Positions 27,172 to 36,653 are shown, numbered from the stretch's first letter. The stretch is 64,000 nucleotides of DNA from CAWJHE01 sp963842455 (GCA_963842455.1 CAWJHE010000008.1:65695-129694); one strand, 5' to 3'. The notes: generated from the sequence alone by a model not told the origin. Program-made: numbers and translations.

Positions 27172-27175
27172 TTGT

Positions 27176-27188
27176 ATTATAGTATAAT
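27176..27188. promoter_or_regulatory. Palindromic shared -10 region of two divergent genes
   Basis: ATTATAGTATAAT is a perfect palindrome about its central base. It reads TATAAT on the plus strand (27183-27188), 7 nt before the ATG at 27196, and TATAAT on the minus strand (27181-27176), just before the DUF503 start. TTTTGA at 27161-27166 is a possible plus-strand -35 with 16-nt spacing. Confidence 0.55.
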
Positions 27189-27195
27189 CCTCTCC

Positions 27196-27882
27196 ATGGA
27201 CAATACCAAAGCTTGGGTTTTTGTAGCTGGCTTCCTGATCATTACGGCGATGATGGCTTTTTCCATCGTATGGGTCATCCGTGATACGATCCAGACAACG
27301 GTTCAGCCAGTCCAATCTATGACCGGGGTGTTAAGTACAAATGTTTCAGGTTTTCTGAATCCAACCCCTACAATTCTGCCTGACCCCATCACCATCATCC
27401 GGGATATCCGCTCGTTGGCACGCCTGGAGACAATCCAATACACCATCGAAAAAGTGATCACTGCTGAGACTAACCAGGGAATCTTCGAACAGCTTTTTGG
27501 AGATAAGCTAATCTTCATTGCCCGCGGTCAGGTAATCGCCGGTATCGACCTGGCCCGCCTGGGTCCTGATGACTTGCAAATCAAAAATGGCGTGCTGACC
27601 GTTCGCCTGCCTGAACCGCAAGTCTTTGTCGCAGCCCTGGACAATGAAAAATCCTATGTTTATCACCGTGACACAGGACTGTTTTCAAAAGGTGATTTAA
27701 ACCTGGAGACCAACGCCAGGCGGGCTGCAGAAAATGAAATCAGGAAAGCAGCCGTTGATGATGGCATTTTGGACCTGGCTCAGCAGAACGCTGAGAACTA
27801 TTTGTATCGTTTGTTCCTCCAAATCGGATATACAGATGTAATTTTCCTCAGCGAACACCGGTCGACCACTCCCACCCCCTAG
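27196..27882 (+). CDS. DUF4230 domain membrane protein
   Basis: A 228-residue protein with an N-terminal membrane helix (FVAGFLIITAMMAFSIVWVI). A DUF4230 domain follows: IRSLARLETIQYTIEKVITAE, LIFIARGQVIAGIDLARLGPDDL and LTVRLPEPQVFVAALDNEKSYVYHRDTGLFS. The role of the family is unknown. The start at 27196 is preferred over the frame-open start at 27163, which lies upstream of the -10 box. Translation would be leaderless. Confidence 0.85.
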   Translation: MDNTKAWVFVAGFLIITAMMAFSIVWVIRDTIQTTVQPVQSMTGVLSTNVSGFLNPTPTILPDPITIIRDIRSLARLETIQYTIEKVITAETNQGIFEQLFGDKLIFIARGQVIAGIDLARLGPDDLQIKNGVLTVRLPEPQVFVAALDNEKSYVYHRDTGLFSKGDLNLETNARRAAENEIRKAAVDDGILDLAQQNAENYLYRLFLQIGYTDVIFLSEHRSTTPTP

Positions 27883-27919
27883 ATTCCAGTCAAACTTTTT
27901 TTGAAGAAGAATAACAAAT

Positions 27920-28771
27920 TTATACTCTCCGCGTCCATTTTGGATTAGCAAATTTTTCCTTTACCAGTTCCTGTGCACGCGAAAGTTCTCCACTAGAAAT
28001 TTCGTCCTGAACTAACTGCAGATTCAAACTCTGCTCAAACGCCTGGATAAAAGCATTGGCAGCCTCCTCCCATGCGATAGCCCTACCCAGAATATCCTCA
28101 GCCGTTGTAGCCCGCTGAAGAAGCCTGGCCTTCGCATGGTCCCTGGCTGCCTGATTTTCAAAGATCAATGCCTGAGTAATCCGAGTTAAATCACCCAACA
28201 GCGGCAGAGAACCATGCTGCAAAACACCTTCTTTGCGGCGAGCCTGAGCACTGCCCACCAGTTTTTTGCCTGCGACCGTAATTTCATAGTTGGAAGGGAC
28301 TTCGAAACATACTGGATTTGGATCGCCATTCCCATTATTCACCGTATTCGCGGCAGGTATTGTGGCAGGTTTTTCCTTGGCTTCAGCTGGGATACTTAGC
28401 AAGTGCAAGGAATTTAGGAGGGCTTCTGAGAGTACCCGGTAACTTTCTAACACACTCCCCGAAAGGCGGGGCTCTGTCGCAGGTCCGCTGACAGAATACG
28501 TCAGTTCATCCACGTGTAAGATTGCCCTTCCCCCGGTTGGGCGGCGCACCACATCCCACCCATTGGCGCGCAAAGCTTCAGAATCCACATCAGAAAAGGG
28601 CTGAGCAAACCCCAAAGATAAGCAAGCTGGTTGCCAGGCATAAAGCCGCAAGGTAGGCGGAAATTCCCCCCGACCAGCTGCTTCTAAAATAGCTTCATCT
28701 AATGCCATATTCCAGGCGCCGGAAGCAGGAGTCGTAATGATTAATCGCCAGGTTGTTTTCGAAAATTTCAT
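27920..28771 (-). CDS. Lipoate-protein ligase A family (LplA/LipM-like)
   Basis: A 283-residue member of the biotin/lipoyl ligase fold. It shows NMALDEAILEAAGRGEFPPTLRLYAWQPACLSLGFAQ, VVRRPTGGRAILHVDELTYSVSGP (the RRxTGGxxxxH motif) and EITVAGKKLVGSAQARRKEGVLQHGSLPL (the lipoyl-contacting Lys loop). It transfers lipoate or octanoate to E2 and GcvH proteins. Whether it acts as ligase or as octanoyltransferase cannot be settled from the motif. It has no obvious operon partner. Confidence 0.9.
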   Translation of the reverse strand: MKFSKTTWRLIITTPASGAWNMALDEAILEAAGRGEFPPTLRLYAWQPACLSLGFAQPFSDVDSEALRANGWDVVRRPTGGRAILHVDELTYSVSGPATEPRLSGSVLESYRVLSEALLNSLHLLSIPAEAKEKPATIPAANTVNNGNGDPNPVCFEVPSNYEITVAGKKLVGSAQARRKEGVLQHGSLPLLGDLTRITQALIFENQAARDHAKARLLQRATTAEDILGRAIAWEEAANAFIQAFEQSLNLQLVQDEISSGELSRAQELVKEKFANPKWTRRV

Positions 28772-28841
28772 GGTTGAACCTCATTAAAATATTTGCCTAT
28801 AGGCATTGAAACCGCTCAGCCTATCGGTAGACGCTTTGTGG

Positions 28842-31295
28842 TTAGGGGTAAGTTGTAGCAGAGATTGTTGGGCTCACTGTAAAAGTCGGTGTAATTGTGT
28901 ATGTAGCCGTTACAGTTGCAGTCGGACTGATGTTCGGGTCGGGCGTAAAAGTATAGGTGGCTGTCGGGGTCGATGTCGGTGGTGTACCTGTGACCGTCGG
29001 TGTTAACGATGGTGTTGGGGTTGGCGTCAATGTTATGGTCGCAGTCGGTGTCAGGGTTGGGGTGGATGTCAGCAGTGGGCTGCCCAGTAATTTTAAACGT
29101 GCAATCGTGGTCAACGGACTCTTTGAATAATCGGACCAGAGCCGGTGATAAGCCTCCACGGCAGATCTTGAATCTCCCGCCAGTTCACTCGCCAGGCCAA
29201 GCAGATAATAATAGGAATCACAACTCCAGGTATTGACGCACAGTAAACCTGGGTAAATGGCCAATGAGCGCAAATCCTTTTGAACTTGTTTAGGAGCTTC
29301 GCCGCGGAATAAGGCCTCCTCTATGGTCTCCAACCCAGCCAGGAATCGGTCTGGGTATTCCTGGCGTAAGGCGACAGGCACCAGGTAAGGAAAGTCGTTC
29401 GTTGGCATTCTATCCAGATGAAAAGCAAATTTCCCATCTAAGAAGATCGTGGGCTGTAAATGAATATCCTGCTCAGCGATAAATGCTGGTTCAAGAACTT
29501 CGAAGCTGGGAGGGTTACTCTCTATTTGAATAACGCGAACCCCTTCAACACCCTCATCATAAACAACCAATATCCAGAATTCAGGTTTTTCTCGCGGCCG
29601 GTGTTTAACGGTGAACCAGCGTTCACTTTCGCCATCTTGATCAAAATCAAAAAAGCCTGAAGATGTCAGAGCGACATTTGATTGTCTCAGTGTGGAAAGT
29701 ATATCCTGATCGGGAGGGATGCTTTTGATTAAAGTTGACAAGGCTGCTGAAGGTTCACAAAACGTTGTAAGCGTGCAGGCCTTGTAGAGAGCCTGACCTT
29801 CCTGGTAATTTTTCAGAAAATCTTGAGCAGGTTGGATCCAATTTGAGCGAGGTACACTGGGAGACTCGATAATCGAATTCAGTGACTTCAGCGCTTTGTC
29901 TGTATCTCCAGCTAAGGCATACTGAATTGCCAGGCGATAAAGCCATTCATCTTTTGCTTCCGCAGAATAGGCCAGCCCTTCAACCGTTTTATCTGGCGGC
30001 CAACTCTCCAAAAGAGGCTCCATGATTTGGACAGCCGCTTCTGGACCCCAGGTGTGGGCAGCATGTTTACTCACCAGGTCGCAATAAGCTAAAGTTAAGG
30101 GGGTCTCAGCCAGCTCAAAACGACTTTCAAGCAATTCGAAATTTTGCTCATCCCAGCTGTAGATGCGTTCAACGGTGACCGCGCAGGCAGGAAATACTGT
30201 GCTTCGGAACACTAAATCCATCCCACCTTGCTGGTCAGGCTGAACGGCCCAGTAATTATCGTAATCCATGCCCAAGTTGAATATCGCTTGTTCAGGTTTA
30301 AATGGCAACTCGCGAGGTGGAATTTGAGACAAGTTTACAATCTTGGGCGGGTCGAGCGTGGTTTGATCCTCAGGCGTAGAAAAGAAGAGTGCAATTTCAT
30401 CGCCATTTTCAGCAATCCCATCAAAGTTCTCGATGATCCAACTGGACTGAAGGTTCTCAGAAAAATCAAATTGATTGAGCAAGCTATAAGCTCGAAAAGC
30501 CTGGTCTGTTTGCAACAACCAGATAAAAGCACTCCCGTTTCCGCGGATTTCCACCAGAAAACTCCCAACATATCCACTAGGGGGCTCAAGTTCCGTCATA
30601 TACAGATCCATTCGTGGTTCCTGGTTCTTGAACCAGATATACAGATTGCTCAAATCTGCATCGCCGCGATTCAGTCCAGACAACAGCAAGTCCCGATACT
30701 GGTCACCCGCTGCAATGTCACCGCTGCGAGCCAGGTTATAGGCTAATCCCCATGCCCAGGCTGATGCATTGGCAGAATCAGGAAAGCGCATGATGGCTTC
30801 CCTTTGGGCCAGGCTGGCAAACCGGTAAGCTGCATAGTAGGCGCGATCATCATCTCCCCGAGCGCTTTGTGGAAGTAAATTCGGATAATCCTCCATTAGA
30901 CGGATGATGGTATCAGCGTCTTCAGCCAACCATTGCTTCAGGTCATAGCGACCTGCTTGAGGCACAGGTCTGGCCGGTGTTAAAGTGGGTGGTCCAGGAA
31001 GCGTTGGAGTAAGCGAGGGGATCAGTGTGCCTGTAGGAGTCAGAGAGGCTGCCGGCGTCATTGAGGCACGCGGAGTTCTACTGGCGGTTGGGATTAGTGT
31101 GTAGGATGGCGTTGGAGTGGGAGTAAAGGAAGGCTGAGGTGTTGGGGTAATCGAAGGTGTAGCAGTCGGATCCGGAGCAATATACAGGTTATATGCGCCA
31201 ATCATCAGAACCAACCCCAATATGAACACAACCAATAAAATCAAGTTGATTAATAGGAATTGAATTCTTTTGGTTTCCTGTAGGTTTTCAGCCAT
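28842..31295 (-). CDS. Large membrane-anchored protein with Thr/Pro-rich termini
   Basis: An 817-residue protein with a membrane helix (FLLINLILLVVFILGLVLMIGAY) near the N-terminus. A Thr/Pro/Ser linker follows, then a helical, TPR-like region (about 120-230 and 400-520; AWAWGLAYNLARSGDIAAGDQYRDLLL, YRLAIQYALAGDTDKALKSLNSII). A beta-rich middle comes next, and a second Thr/Pro tail of 90 residues ends the protein. No enzyme motif is visible. It follows the DapA-family gene by 35 bp on the same strand. Function unknown; an extracellular scaffold is the plain guess. Confidence 0.75.
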   Translation of the reverse strand: MAENLQETKRIQFLLINLILLVVFILGLVLMIGAYNLYIAPDPTATPSITPTPQPSFTPTPTPSYTLIPTASRTPRASMTPAASLTPTGTLIPSLTPTLPGPPTLTPARPVPQAGRYDLKQWLAEDADTIIRLMEDYPNLLPQSARGDDDRAYYAAYRFASLAQREAIMRFPDSANASAWAWGLAYNLARSGDIAAGDQYRDLLLSGLNRGDADLSNLYIWFKNQEPRMDLYMTELEPPSGYVGSFLVEIRGNGSAFIWLLQTDQAFRAYSLLNQFDFSENLQSSWIIENFDGIAENGDEIALFFSTPEDQTTLDPPKIVNLSQIPPRELPFKPEQAIFNLGMDYDNYWAVQPDQQGGMDLVFRSTVFPACAVTVERIYSWDEQNFELLESRFELAETPLTLAYCDLVSKHAAHTWGPEAAVQIMEPLLESWPPDKTVEGLAYSAEAKDEWLYRLAIQYALAGDTDKALKSLNSIIESPSVPRSNWIQPAQDFLKNYQEGQALYKACTLTTFCEPSAALSTLIKSIPPDQDILSTLRQSNVALTSSGFFDFDQDGESERWFTVKHRPREKPEFWILVVYDEGVEGVRVIQIESNPPSFEVLEPAFIAEQDIHLQPTIFLDGKFAFHLDRMPTNDFPYLVPVALRQEYPDRFLAGLETIEEALFRGEAPKQVQKDLRSLAIYPGLLCVNTWSCDSYYYLLGLASELAGDSRSAVEAYHRLWSDYSKSPLTTIARLKLLGSPLLTSTPTLTPTATITLTPTPTPSLTPTVTGTPPTSTPTATYTFTPDPNISPTATVTATYTITPTFTVSPTISATTYP

Positions 31296-31330
31296 GACAT
31301 TAAGATATTAATTATCAACAACCGGTTGTG

Positions 31331-32254
31331 TTAAGCTCGCCAATCAAACGGCAATGTGTTGAGTTCTTCCCAAACGGCGGTTCCTTTATCGGTTGTCAAA
31401 GGCAATAATGGAGGGCACACTGGCCAACGTGGCATACCAAAACCTTTTGCTAATAAGAATTTCAACAATGGGGGGGCTGGTGCATATCGATCGGTGATTG
31501 ATCGAATAGAACTCAGTTTATTTTGTGAAGTTAAATCTTTTTCATCGCTTAGATAGGCATCCCAGATGCTTCGCAGGTAGGGAGAGATAATATTTGCTAG
31601 AGCTGTAATACAGCCGGCCGCGCCATACTCCAGGGCGATGCTAAACAAGGGATCGGTACCGTTTAAGACGGTTAAATCCTTTCCAAACCTGTCGCCTAAA
31701 GCTTTGGCTGTCTCCACATCCGCAGACGAGTCCTTAATGCCAGCGAATTGATCCGGGAATTTCTCCTTCAGGCGCGCCAATAAATCAAGCGACAACGGAA
31801 CTCCGGTTACCTTAGGAATATGATATCCAAATAATGCGGCTCCCACAGGTACAGCTTTTGTGATTAAAGCCTCGTACCAGGCAAACAGGCCTTCATCTGA
31901 TACATTCCGAAAATAATATGGAGGCAGAACCAGCACGGCATCCATACCGATTTCAAAAGCAGATTTGGTCAAATGGATGGTTTCATCCAGGCTGGGTGTG
32001 CCCACGCCTGCCAATAAACGGAAATTTGGTTTGCTTTCTCGCCATATAGAAGCCGTCTGCATCAGAGCCTTGCGCGCCTCTATCGAAAAAGAAGGACCCT
32101 CTCCTGTTGTACCAAACAATAAAGCCCCGTGACAGCCGCGGCTGGCCAGGAATTCCAGGAACGGCGGAAATTGATCCAGGGCGATCTCATGTGAGGTGGT
32201 CAAGGGCGTTAAAGCAGCAGCGAATATACCTTGGATGTCTTGGATGTTTTTCAT
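31331..32254 (-). CDS. DapA family aldolase (dihydrodipicolinate synthase/NAL/KDG aldolase type)
   Basis: A 307-residue TIM-barrel Schiff-base aldolase. GTTGEGPSFS is the pyruvate-binding GTTGE motif, YHIPKVTG carries the conserved Tyr, and FAGIKDSS carries the Schiff-base Lys. True DapA uses similar residues, but no lysine-biosynthesis genes are near, so a sugar-acid aldolase or sialic-acid lyase role is equally possible. It is the first gene of a pair with the 28842 gene and diverges from the sugar-binding lipoprotein. Confidence 0.88.
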   Translation of the reverse strand: MKNIQDIQGIFAAALTPLTTSHEIALDQFPPFLEFLASRGCHGALLFGTTGEGPSFSIEARKALMQTASIWRESKPNFRLLAGVGTPSLDETIHLTKSAFEIGMDAVLVLPPYYFRNVSDEGLFAWYEALITKAVPVGAALFGYHIPKVTGVPLSLDLLARLKEKFPDQFAGIKDSSADVETAKALGDRFGKDLTVLNGTDPLFSIALEYGAAGCITALANIISPYLRSIWDAYLSDEKDLTSQNKLSSIRSITDRYAPAPPLLKFLLAKGFGMPRWPVCPPLLPLTTDKGTAVWEELNTLPFDWRA

Positions 32255-32292
32255 GGGTTGATTATACTACTGCCATGCGGAAAATCACTCGC

Positions 32293-32321
32293 TTGATTAT
32301 CCGGTCTAAGACTGGTATAGT
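32293..32321 (+). promoter_or_regulatory. Promoter of the sugar-binding lipoprotein gene
   Basis: TTGATT (32293-32298), 17 nt, TATAGT (32316-32321). The gene starts at 32379 with AAAGGA upstream, giving a leader of about 50 nt. Confidence 0.6.
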
Positions 32322-32378
32322 ACAAGCGTGTACCCAATTCATTGGCGAAAAATTTAGATTCTTATCAAAGGATTTAAC

Positions 32379-33692
32379 GTGTTCACATCGGCACAAAAAC
32401 ATTTCAGCTCGATCGTCCTGTTTCTCATATTAATATCAGCATCTGCCTGTAGCTCTAACACCCCGCAGACAACACCTGATGGAACTCTGCAGCCTACCCT
32501 GAGCCAAACAAAATCTTTTCCTTCACCGCAGCCATCACCCACAGCTACGGTGATTGCTGGCACGGTGACGATCTGGCATGCCTGGGATGAGCGTGAATTA
32601 CCTGCCCTGGCAATCATTATCAAAGCCTTTCAGCAAGAATTTCCAGATGTTTATTTTGATGTGACCTATATCGCGGAAGAAGATTTGCTTGCCCGATACC
32701 AGGACGAAACCATGGAAGGTCGTGGTCCAGGTATCCTTTTAGCTCCTGCTACCTGGGTGGACGAATTGGATCAGGCTGGCATAACAGCAGATTTGTCTGA
32801 GTGGGCAGATGAAGCCTTGCTCAATACCCTGAATGAGGCTGCATTAGCAGCCAGTCGGAGAGAGGATAGGATTGTCAGCCTTCCGTACAGCCTGGAAGGG
32901 GTGGTCTTATATCGAAACAAAGATGTCGCCACCTTGAAAGCAGATTCTTTGCAGGAATTAGTTAGTCTTGCGCAGACATCCACACAAGACCAGGTTATCG
33001 GTGCTTTCCTGGAGCGCAGTTTTTACTTTTCAGGCGCTCACCTATCCGGATTAGGCGGCAGTATGATGGACGAGAATGGTCTGCCAGCCTTCAACTCTAC
33101 GGATGGTCTGACCTGGATAGAAATGTTAAAAATGTTCGAAAGTGCTGGTCCAACCAGTTTCCAATCCGATGACGATTTGTTGGCGTTTAAGGAAGGCAAG
33201 GTAGGCTGGATCATTGACGGAACCTGGAATCTTACCGGCATCATCGAATCTTTGGGCATTGAAAAAGTAGCCATTGACCCCTGGCCAACCTACGGCCCAG
33301 GAAGGATGTCCGGCTATATCCAATCAGAAAATATCTATTTGAGCAATAAGATTCAAGAGAGCCAAAAGCTTGCGGCCTGGAAATTTATTGAGTTCCTCTT
33401 GTCACCCACAGCGCAGGCGCATTTGGGAGATATAGGACGAATCCCAGCAGCTAGCGGGGCAAACCTGACCAATCCAGTCAATGGTCCACTGATTACACAA
33501 GCAATGACTGCCCTTGCTAATGGTGTTCCCTATCCAAATTCACCGCACCTGCCAATCTATGAAGTTGAAATCAACATGACCTTGCAATCGATTTTTCAGG
33601 GATCGTCCCCTCTTGCCGCCCTACAGGTTGCCCAAGCCGCTATTCAAGAGGAATTGCAGATTGCACAAGCTACAGCCACCCCGACACCATAA
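32379..33692 (+). CDS. Sugar ABC transporter substrate-binding lipoprotein (family 1)
   Basis: A 437-residue SBP_bac_1 protein. The signal peptide ends at SASAC, giving a lipid anchor, and a Thr/Pro linker follows. The domain is typical: VTIWHAWDERELPALAIIIKAFQQEFPDVYFDV, VSLPYSLEGVVLYRNKD, GKVGWIIDGTWNL and WKFIEFLLSPTAQAHLG. It probably binds maltodextrin-like sugars, because the next gene is a GH13 glycosidase. No permeases are adjacent. It starts with GTG at 32379 with AAAGGA about 7 nt upstream. Confidence 0.9.
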   Translation: MFTSAQKHFSSIVLFLILISASACSSNTPQTTPDGTLQPTLSQTKSFPSPQPSPTATVIAGTVTIWHAWDERELPALAIIIKAFQQEFPDVYFDVTYIAEEDLLARYQDETMEGRGPGILLAPATWVDELDQAGITADLSEWADEALLNTLNEAALAASRREDRIVSLPYSLEGVVLYRNKDVATLKADSLQELVSLAQTSTQDQVIGAFLERSFYFSGAHLSGLGGSMMDENGLPAFNSTDGLTWIEMLKMFESAGPTSFQSDDDLLAFKEGKVGWIIDGTWNLTGIIESLGIEKVAIDPWPTYGPGRMSGYIQSENIYLSNKIQESQKLAAWKFIEFLLSPTAQAHLGDIGRIPAASGANLTNPVNGPLITQAMTALANGVPYPNSPHLPIYEVEINMTLQSIFQGSSPLAALQVAQAAIQEELQIAQATATPTP

Positions 33693-33725
33693 CTGTTAAG
33701 CCTGTTCGCAGAAAGGACTCGCTTC

Positions 33726-35120
33726 ATGAGCGTTCCATATTGGGTTCAAGATGCAATTTTTTATCAAATATTTCCGGATCGTTTTGCAAACGGAGATCCA
33801 AAAAATGATCCAGAAAATGTACAGCCATGGGGGAGCGAACCGACTGTGCATGGGTTTCAAGGTGGAGATCTTCGAGGCATTATACACAAATTAGATCATT
33901 TATTAGATCTTGGTGTAAACGCCCTTTACTTAAACCCGATATTTCTTTCACCAGCCAATCACCGCTACAGTACAACCGATTATTATCAAATCGACCCGCG
34001 CCTGGGTGATATGCAGGATTTCCGGGCTTTGATCGAGGCAGCTCATGCGAATCATTTTCGAGTCATCTTAGATGGTGTTTTCAATCATTGTTCACGCGGC
34101 TTTTTCGCTTTTAATGACTTGCTTGAGAACCAGGAGAAATCAGCCTACACGAAATGGTTTCATGTCAATAAATTTCCCATAGAAGCATATCCTGATGGTA
34201 ATGCCACCTCCTATGTGGGATGGTGGGATTATAGAAGCTTGCCCAAATTCAACACACAAAACCCATCGGTTCGCCGGTATTTGCTGAATATCGCCCAGTA
34301 TTGGATCGAACAAGGAGTAGATGGTTGGCGATTGGATGTCCCCAACGAAATTGATGATGACAATTTTTGGGCGGAATTTCGTCACATTGTTAAAAGTGTC
34401 AATCGAGACGCCTATCTGCTTGGAGAAATTTGGACAAGTGACCAGCGTTGGATTGGTCCTGATCATTTTGATGGCTTGATGAACTATCCACTGCGTGAAG
34501 CACTTTTGGAATTTCTTGAAGGAACGCTATCCGCAACAGGCTTTGCCAACCGGGTAGAGACTTCATTAACACTCTATCCGCGAGAAAATGTTTACGCAAT
34601 GTACAACCTAATCGGCTCCCACGACACAGAACGGATCCGAACTCGGTTGAACATCGATCTCAACCAGGTTAAAACAGCTTTTGCTTTTCTTTTTGCCCTT
34701 CCTGGCGCCCCGGCTGTATATTACGGTGACGAATTAGGTTTGGCAGGTGGAAAAGACCCCGGTTGCCGTGGAGCTTTCCCTTGGAACAAGGAAAAGTGGC
34801 CGGTCGAGCTATACGCCTGGGTCAAGAACCTTGCCCATACTCGAAAACGATTTGCTGCTTTGCGACGCGGTGATTTCACCACCTTGCTTAAAGATGATCG
34901 CCGGCGCTGTATTGCCTTTGCTCGGAAACTCGGAGAACAGGCCGTCGTGCTTGCCATGAATGCCAGTCCTACCCCCAGAATTCTGCATATTCCAGTTGGC
35001 AATTTGGGGTGGACAGATGGGCTGATCATCCATGACCTCATCGGTTATGGAGAATACCTGGTATCCGGAGATACTTTCATTGTCCGTTTGCCAGCCTGGG
35101 GAAGCGCCTGGATTGGTTGA
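33726..35120 (+). CDS. Alpha-amylase family glycosidase (GH13, neopullulanase/maltogenic type)
   Basis: A 464-residue (beta/alpha)8 glycosidase. The four GH13 regions are present: DGVFNH, GWRLDVPNE with the nucleophile Asp, LLGEIW with the acid/base Glu, and IGSHDTERI with the third Asp. The protein begins YWVQDAIFYQIFPDRFANGDP, lacks an N-terminal CBM34 domain and has no signal peptide, so it is probably cytoplasmic and cleaves imported maltodextrins. The preceding sugar-binding lipoprotein supports this. AAAGGA precedes the ATG. Confidence 0.92.
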   Translation: MSVPYWVQDAIFYQIFPDRFANGDPKNDPENVQPWGSEPTVHGFQGGDLRGIIHKLDHLLDLGVNALYLNPIFLSPANHRYSTTDYYQIDPRLGDMQDFRALIEAAHANHFRVILDGVFNHCSRGFFAFNDLLENQEKSAYTKWFHVNKFPIEAYPDGNATSYVGWWDYRSLPKFNTQNPSVRRYLLNIAQYWIEQGVDGWRLDVPNEIDDDNFWAEFRHIVKSVNRDAYLLGEIWTSDQRWIGPDHFDGLMNYPLREALLEFLEGTLSATGFANRVETSLTLYPRENVYAMYNLIGSHDTERIRTRLNIDLNQVKTAFAFLFALPGAPAVYYGDELGLAGGKDPGCRGAFPWNKEKWPVELYAWVKNLAHTRKRFAALRRGDFTTLLKDDRRRCIAFARKLGEQAVVLAMNASPTPRILHIPVGNLGWTDGLIIHDLIGYGEYLVSGDTFIVRLPAWGSAWIG

Positions 35121-35263
35121 AGTTTTTCCATTTTAGGAAGTTTGTATCTTTTTGATATGACAGTTGGCACTACTCAAAGGCACCAGTCAGTAGCATAATA
35201 AGATAAGAAAGGTTGGAATTTAGCTTCACTTACTTTCTCTATTGGCAAAAAGGAGGCCGATAC

Positions 35264-35533
35264 ATGCCAGTAAAAGGTTGGATAGAAGTAAACGAACTTT
35301 TTTGTAAAGGTTGTTCTATCTGCGTGGAAGCATGCCCTCAAAGTGTAATGGCTTTAGAGATGTCCCGCCTGACGCCCAAGGGCTATCATCCAGTTTATCT
35401 CCACAAAGAAGGATGCACTGGATGTGGGATTTGCGCTCTGGTTTGTCCGGAGGCAGCCCTGACCGTTTTCCGTGAAACTCCCATACGCGCGGCTATGCGC
35501 GCGAGCAGAATAGGAGGCCGAGATGACTCGTGA
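35264..35533 (+). CDS. 2-oxoacid:ferredoxin oxidoreductase delta subunit (2[4Fe-4S] ferredoxin)
   Basis: An 89-residue ferredoxin with two complete cluster motifs, CKGCSICVEACP and CTGCGICALVCP. It carries electrons from the alpha/beta core to ferredoxin. AGGAGG (35251-35256) lies 7 nt before the ATG at 35264. It overlaps the alpha subunit gene by 11 nt, a sign of translational coupling, and heads a four-gene operon. Confidence 0.93.
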   Translation: MPVKGWIEVNELFCKGCSICVEACPQSVMALEMSRLTPKGYHPVYLHKEGCTGCGICALVCPEAALTVFRETPIRAAMRASRIGGRDDS

Positions 35534-36638
35534 ACTCCTTAAAGGGAATGTTGCCATGGCTGAAGCTGCCATCCGGGCTGGACTAGAGGCATACTTTGGC
35601 TACCCCATCACGCCCCAGACTGAATTGCTTGAATGGATGTCCAAGCGAATGCCAGAACTGGGGCGTGCTTTTTTGCAGGCAGAATCAGAAGTCGCTGCTA
35701 TCAACATGGTTTACGGAGCAGCCTGCACAGGGGCCAGGGTGATGAGCTCATCATCAAGCCCGGGTGTCAGTCTGATGATGGAAGGCCTGTCTTACATTGC
35801 CGGCACAGAATTACCGGTTGTGCTCATTGATGTAGTCCGCGGCGGACCCGGCTTGGGAAATATCGCCCCATCGCAAGGCGATTACAACCAGATCGTGCAT
35901 GGCGGAGGCCACGGAGATTATCACAGCATCGTGCTTGCGCCGTCCAGTGTGCAGGAAGCCATCGATCTAACAGTGCTTTCCTTTGACCTGGCGGAAAAAT
36001 ACCGTTCCATCGTAGTCGTCATGGCAGATGGCAATATCGGCCAAATGATGGAACCGGCAGAATTACCACCGATGACAGAACGAAATCCAGTTCGACCGGA
36101 TTGGGCGGTGCGCGGTGCTGAAGGAAGAGAAGCCCGTAACCTGAGCTCCATTTATATCCGCCCAGAGGAAGAAGAAGTTACCAACATCCGCCTGTTTGAA
36201 CGCTGGTTGACCATTCAAGACCATGAAGTTCGATACAAAGAATACTTCCTGGATGATGCAGAAGTGGTAGTTGTGGGCTTTGGAACCGCCGGGCGCGTTG
36301 CTTATTCTGCTGTACGGCAAGCACGTGCAGAGGGACTCCCTGTCGGCTTGTTTCGACCGGTCACATTAAGTCCATTCCCAACCCAAGAAATCAAAGAATT
36401 GGCAAAGAACATCAAAGCCTTTCTAGTTGTAGAAATGAATACAGGTCAGATGCTCGATGATGTGCATCTAGCCACAGGCGGGCGAGTACCTGTTGAGTTT
36501 TATGGACGAATGGGTGGTATTGTGCCCTTCCAGGAAGAAATTTTTGCGGAGATAAAGCGGGCTTTTTCAGAACCGCTTTCTGTCAATGGCGATCCTCGCC
36601 GGTCCTGGATCAAACGGCTCAAGGCTGCGAATTATTAA
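35523..36638 (+). CDS. vorB: 2-oxoacid:ferredoxin oxidoreductase alpha subunit (VorB/KorA type)
   Basis: A 371-residue alpha subunit of the pyruvate:ferredoxin oxidoreductase superfamily. It decarboxylates a 2-oxoacid to its acyl-CoA and reduces ferredoxin. MTRELLKGNVAMAEAAIRAG, YFGYPITPQTELLEWM, QAESEVAAINMVYGAACTGARVMSSSSSPG and GGPGLGNIAPSQGDY match the VorB branch (branched-chain 2-oxoacids), but KorA (2-oxoglutarate) is so close that specificity stays open. It is the second gene of the operon. Confidence 0.93.
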   Translation: MTRELLKGNVAMAEAAIRAGLEAYFGYPITPQTELLEWMSKRMPELGRAFLQAESEVAAINMVYGAACTGARVMSSSSSPGVSLMMEGLSYIAGTELPVVLIDVVRGGPGLGNIAPSQGDYNQIVHGGGHGDYHSIVLAPSSVQEAIDLTVLSFDLAEKYRSIVVVMADGNIGQMMEPAELPPMTERNPVRPDWAVRGAEGREARNLSSIYIRPEEEEVTNIRLFERWLTIQDHEVRYKEYFLDDAEVVVVGFGTAGRVAYSAVRQARAEGLPVGLFRPVTLSPFPTQEIKELAKNIKAFLVVEMNTGQMLDDVHLATGGRVPVEFYGRMGGIVPFQEEIFAEIKRAFSEPLSVNGDPRRSWIKRLKAANY

Positions 36639-36653
36639 GGAGGCTTATTCGAA

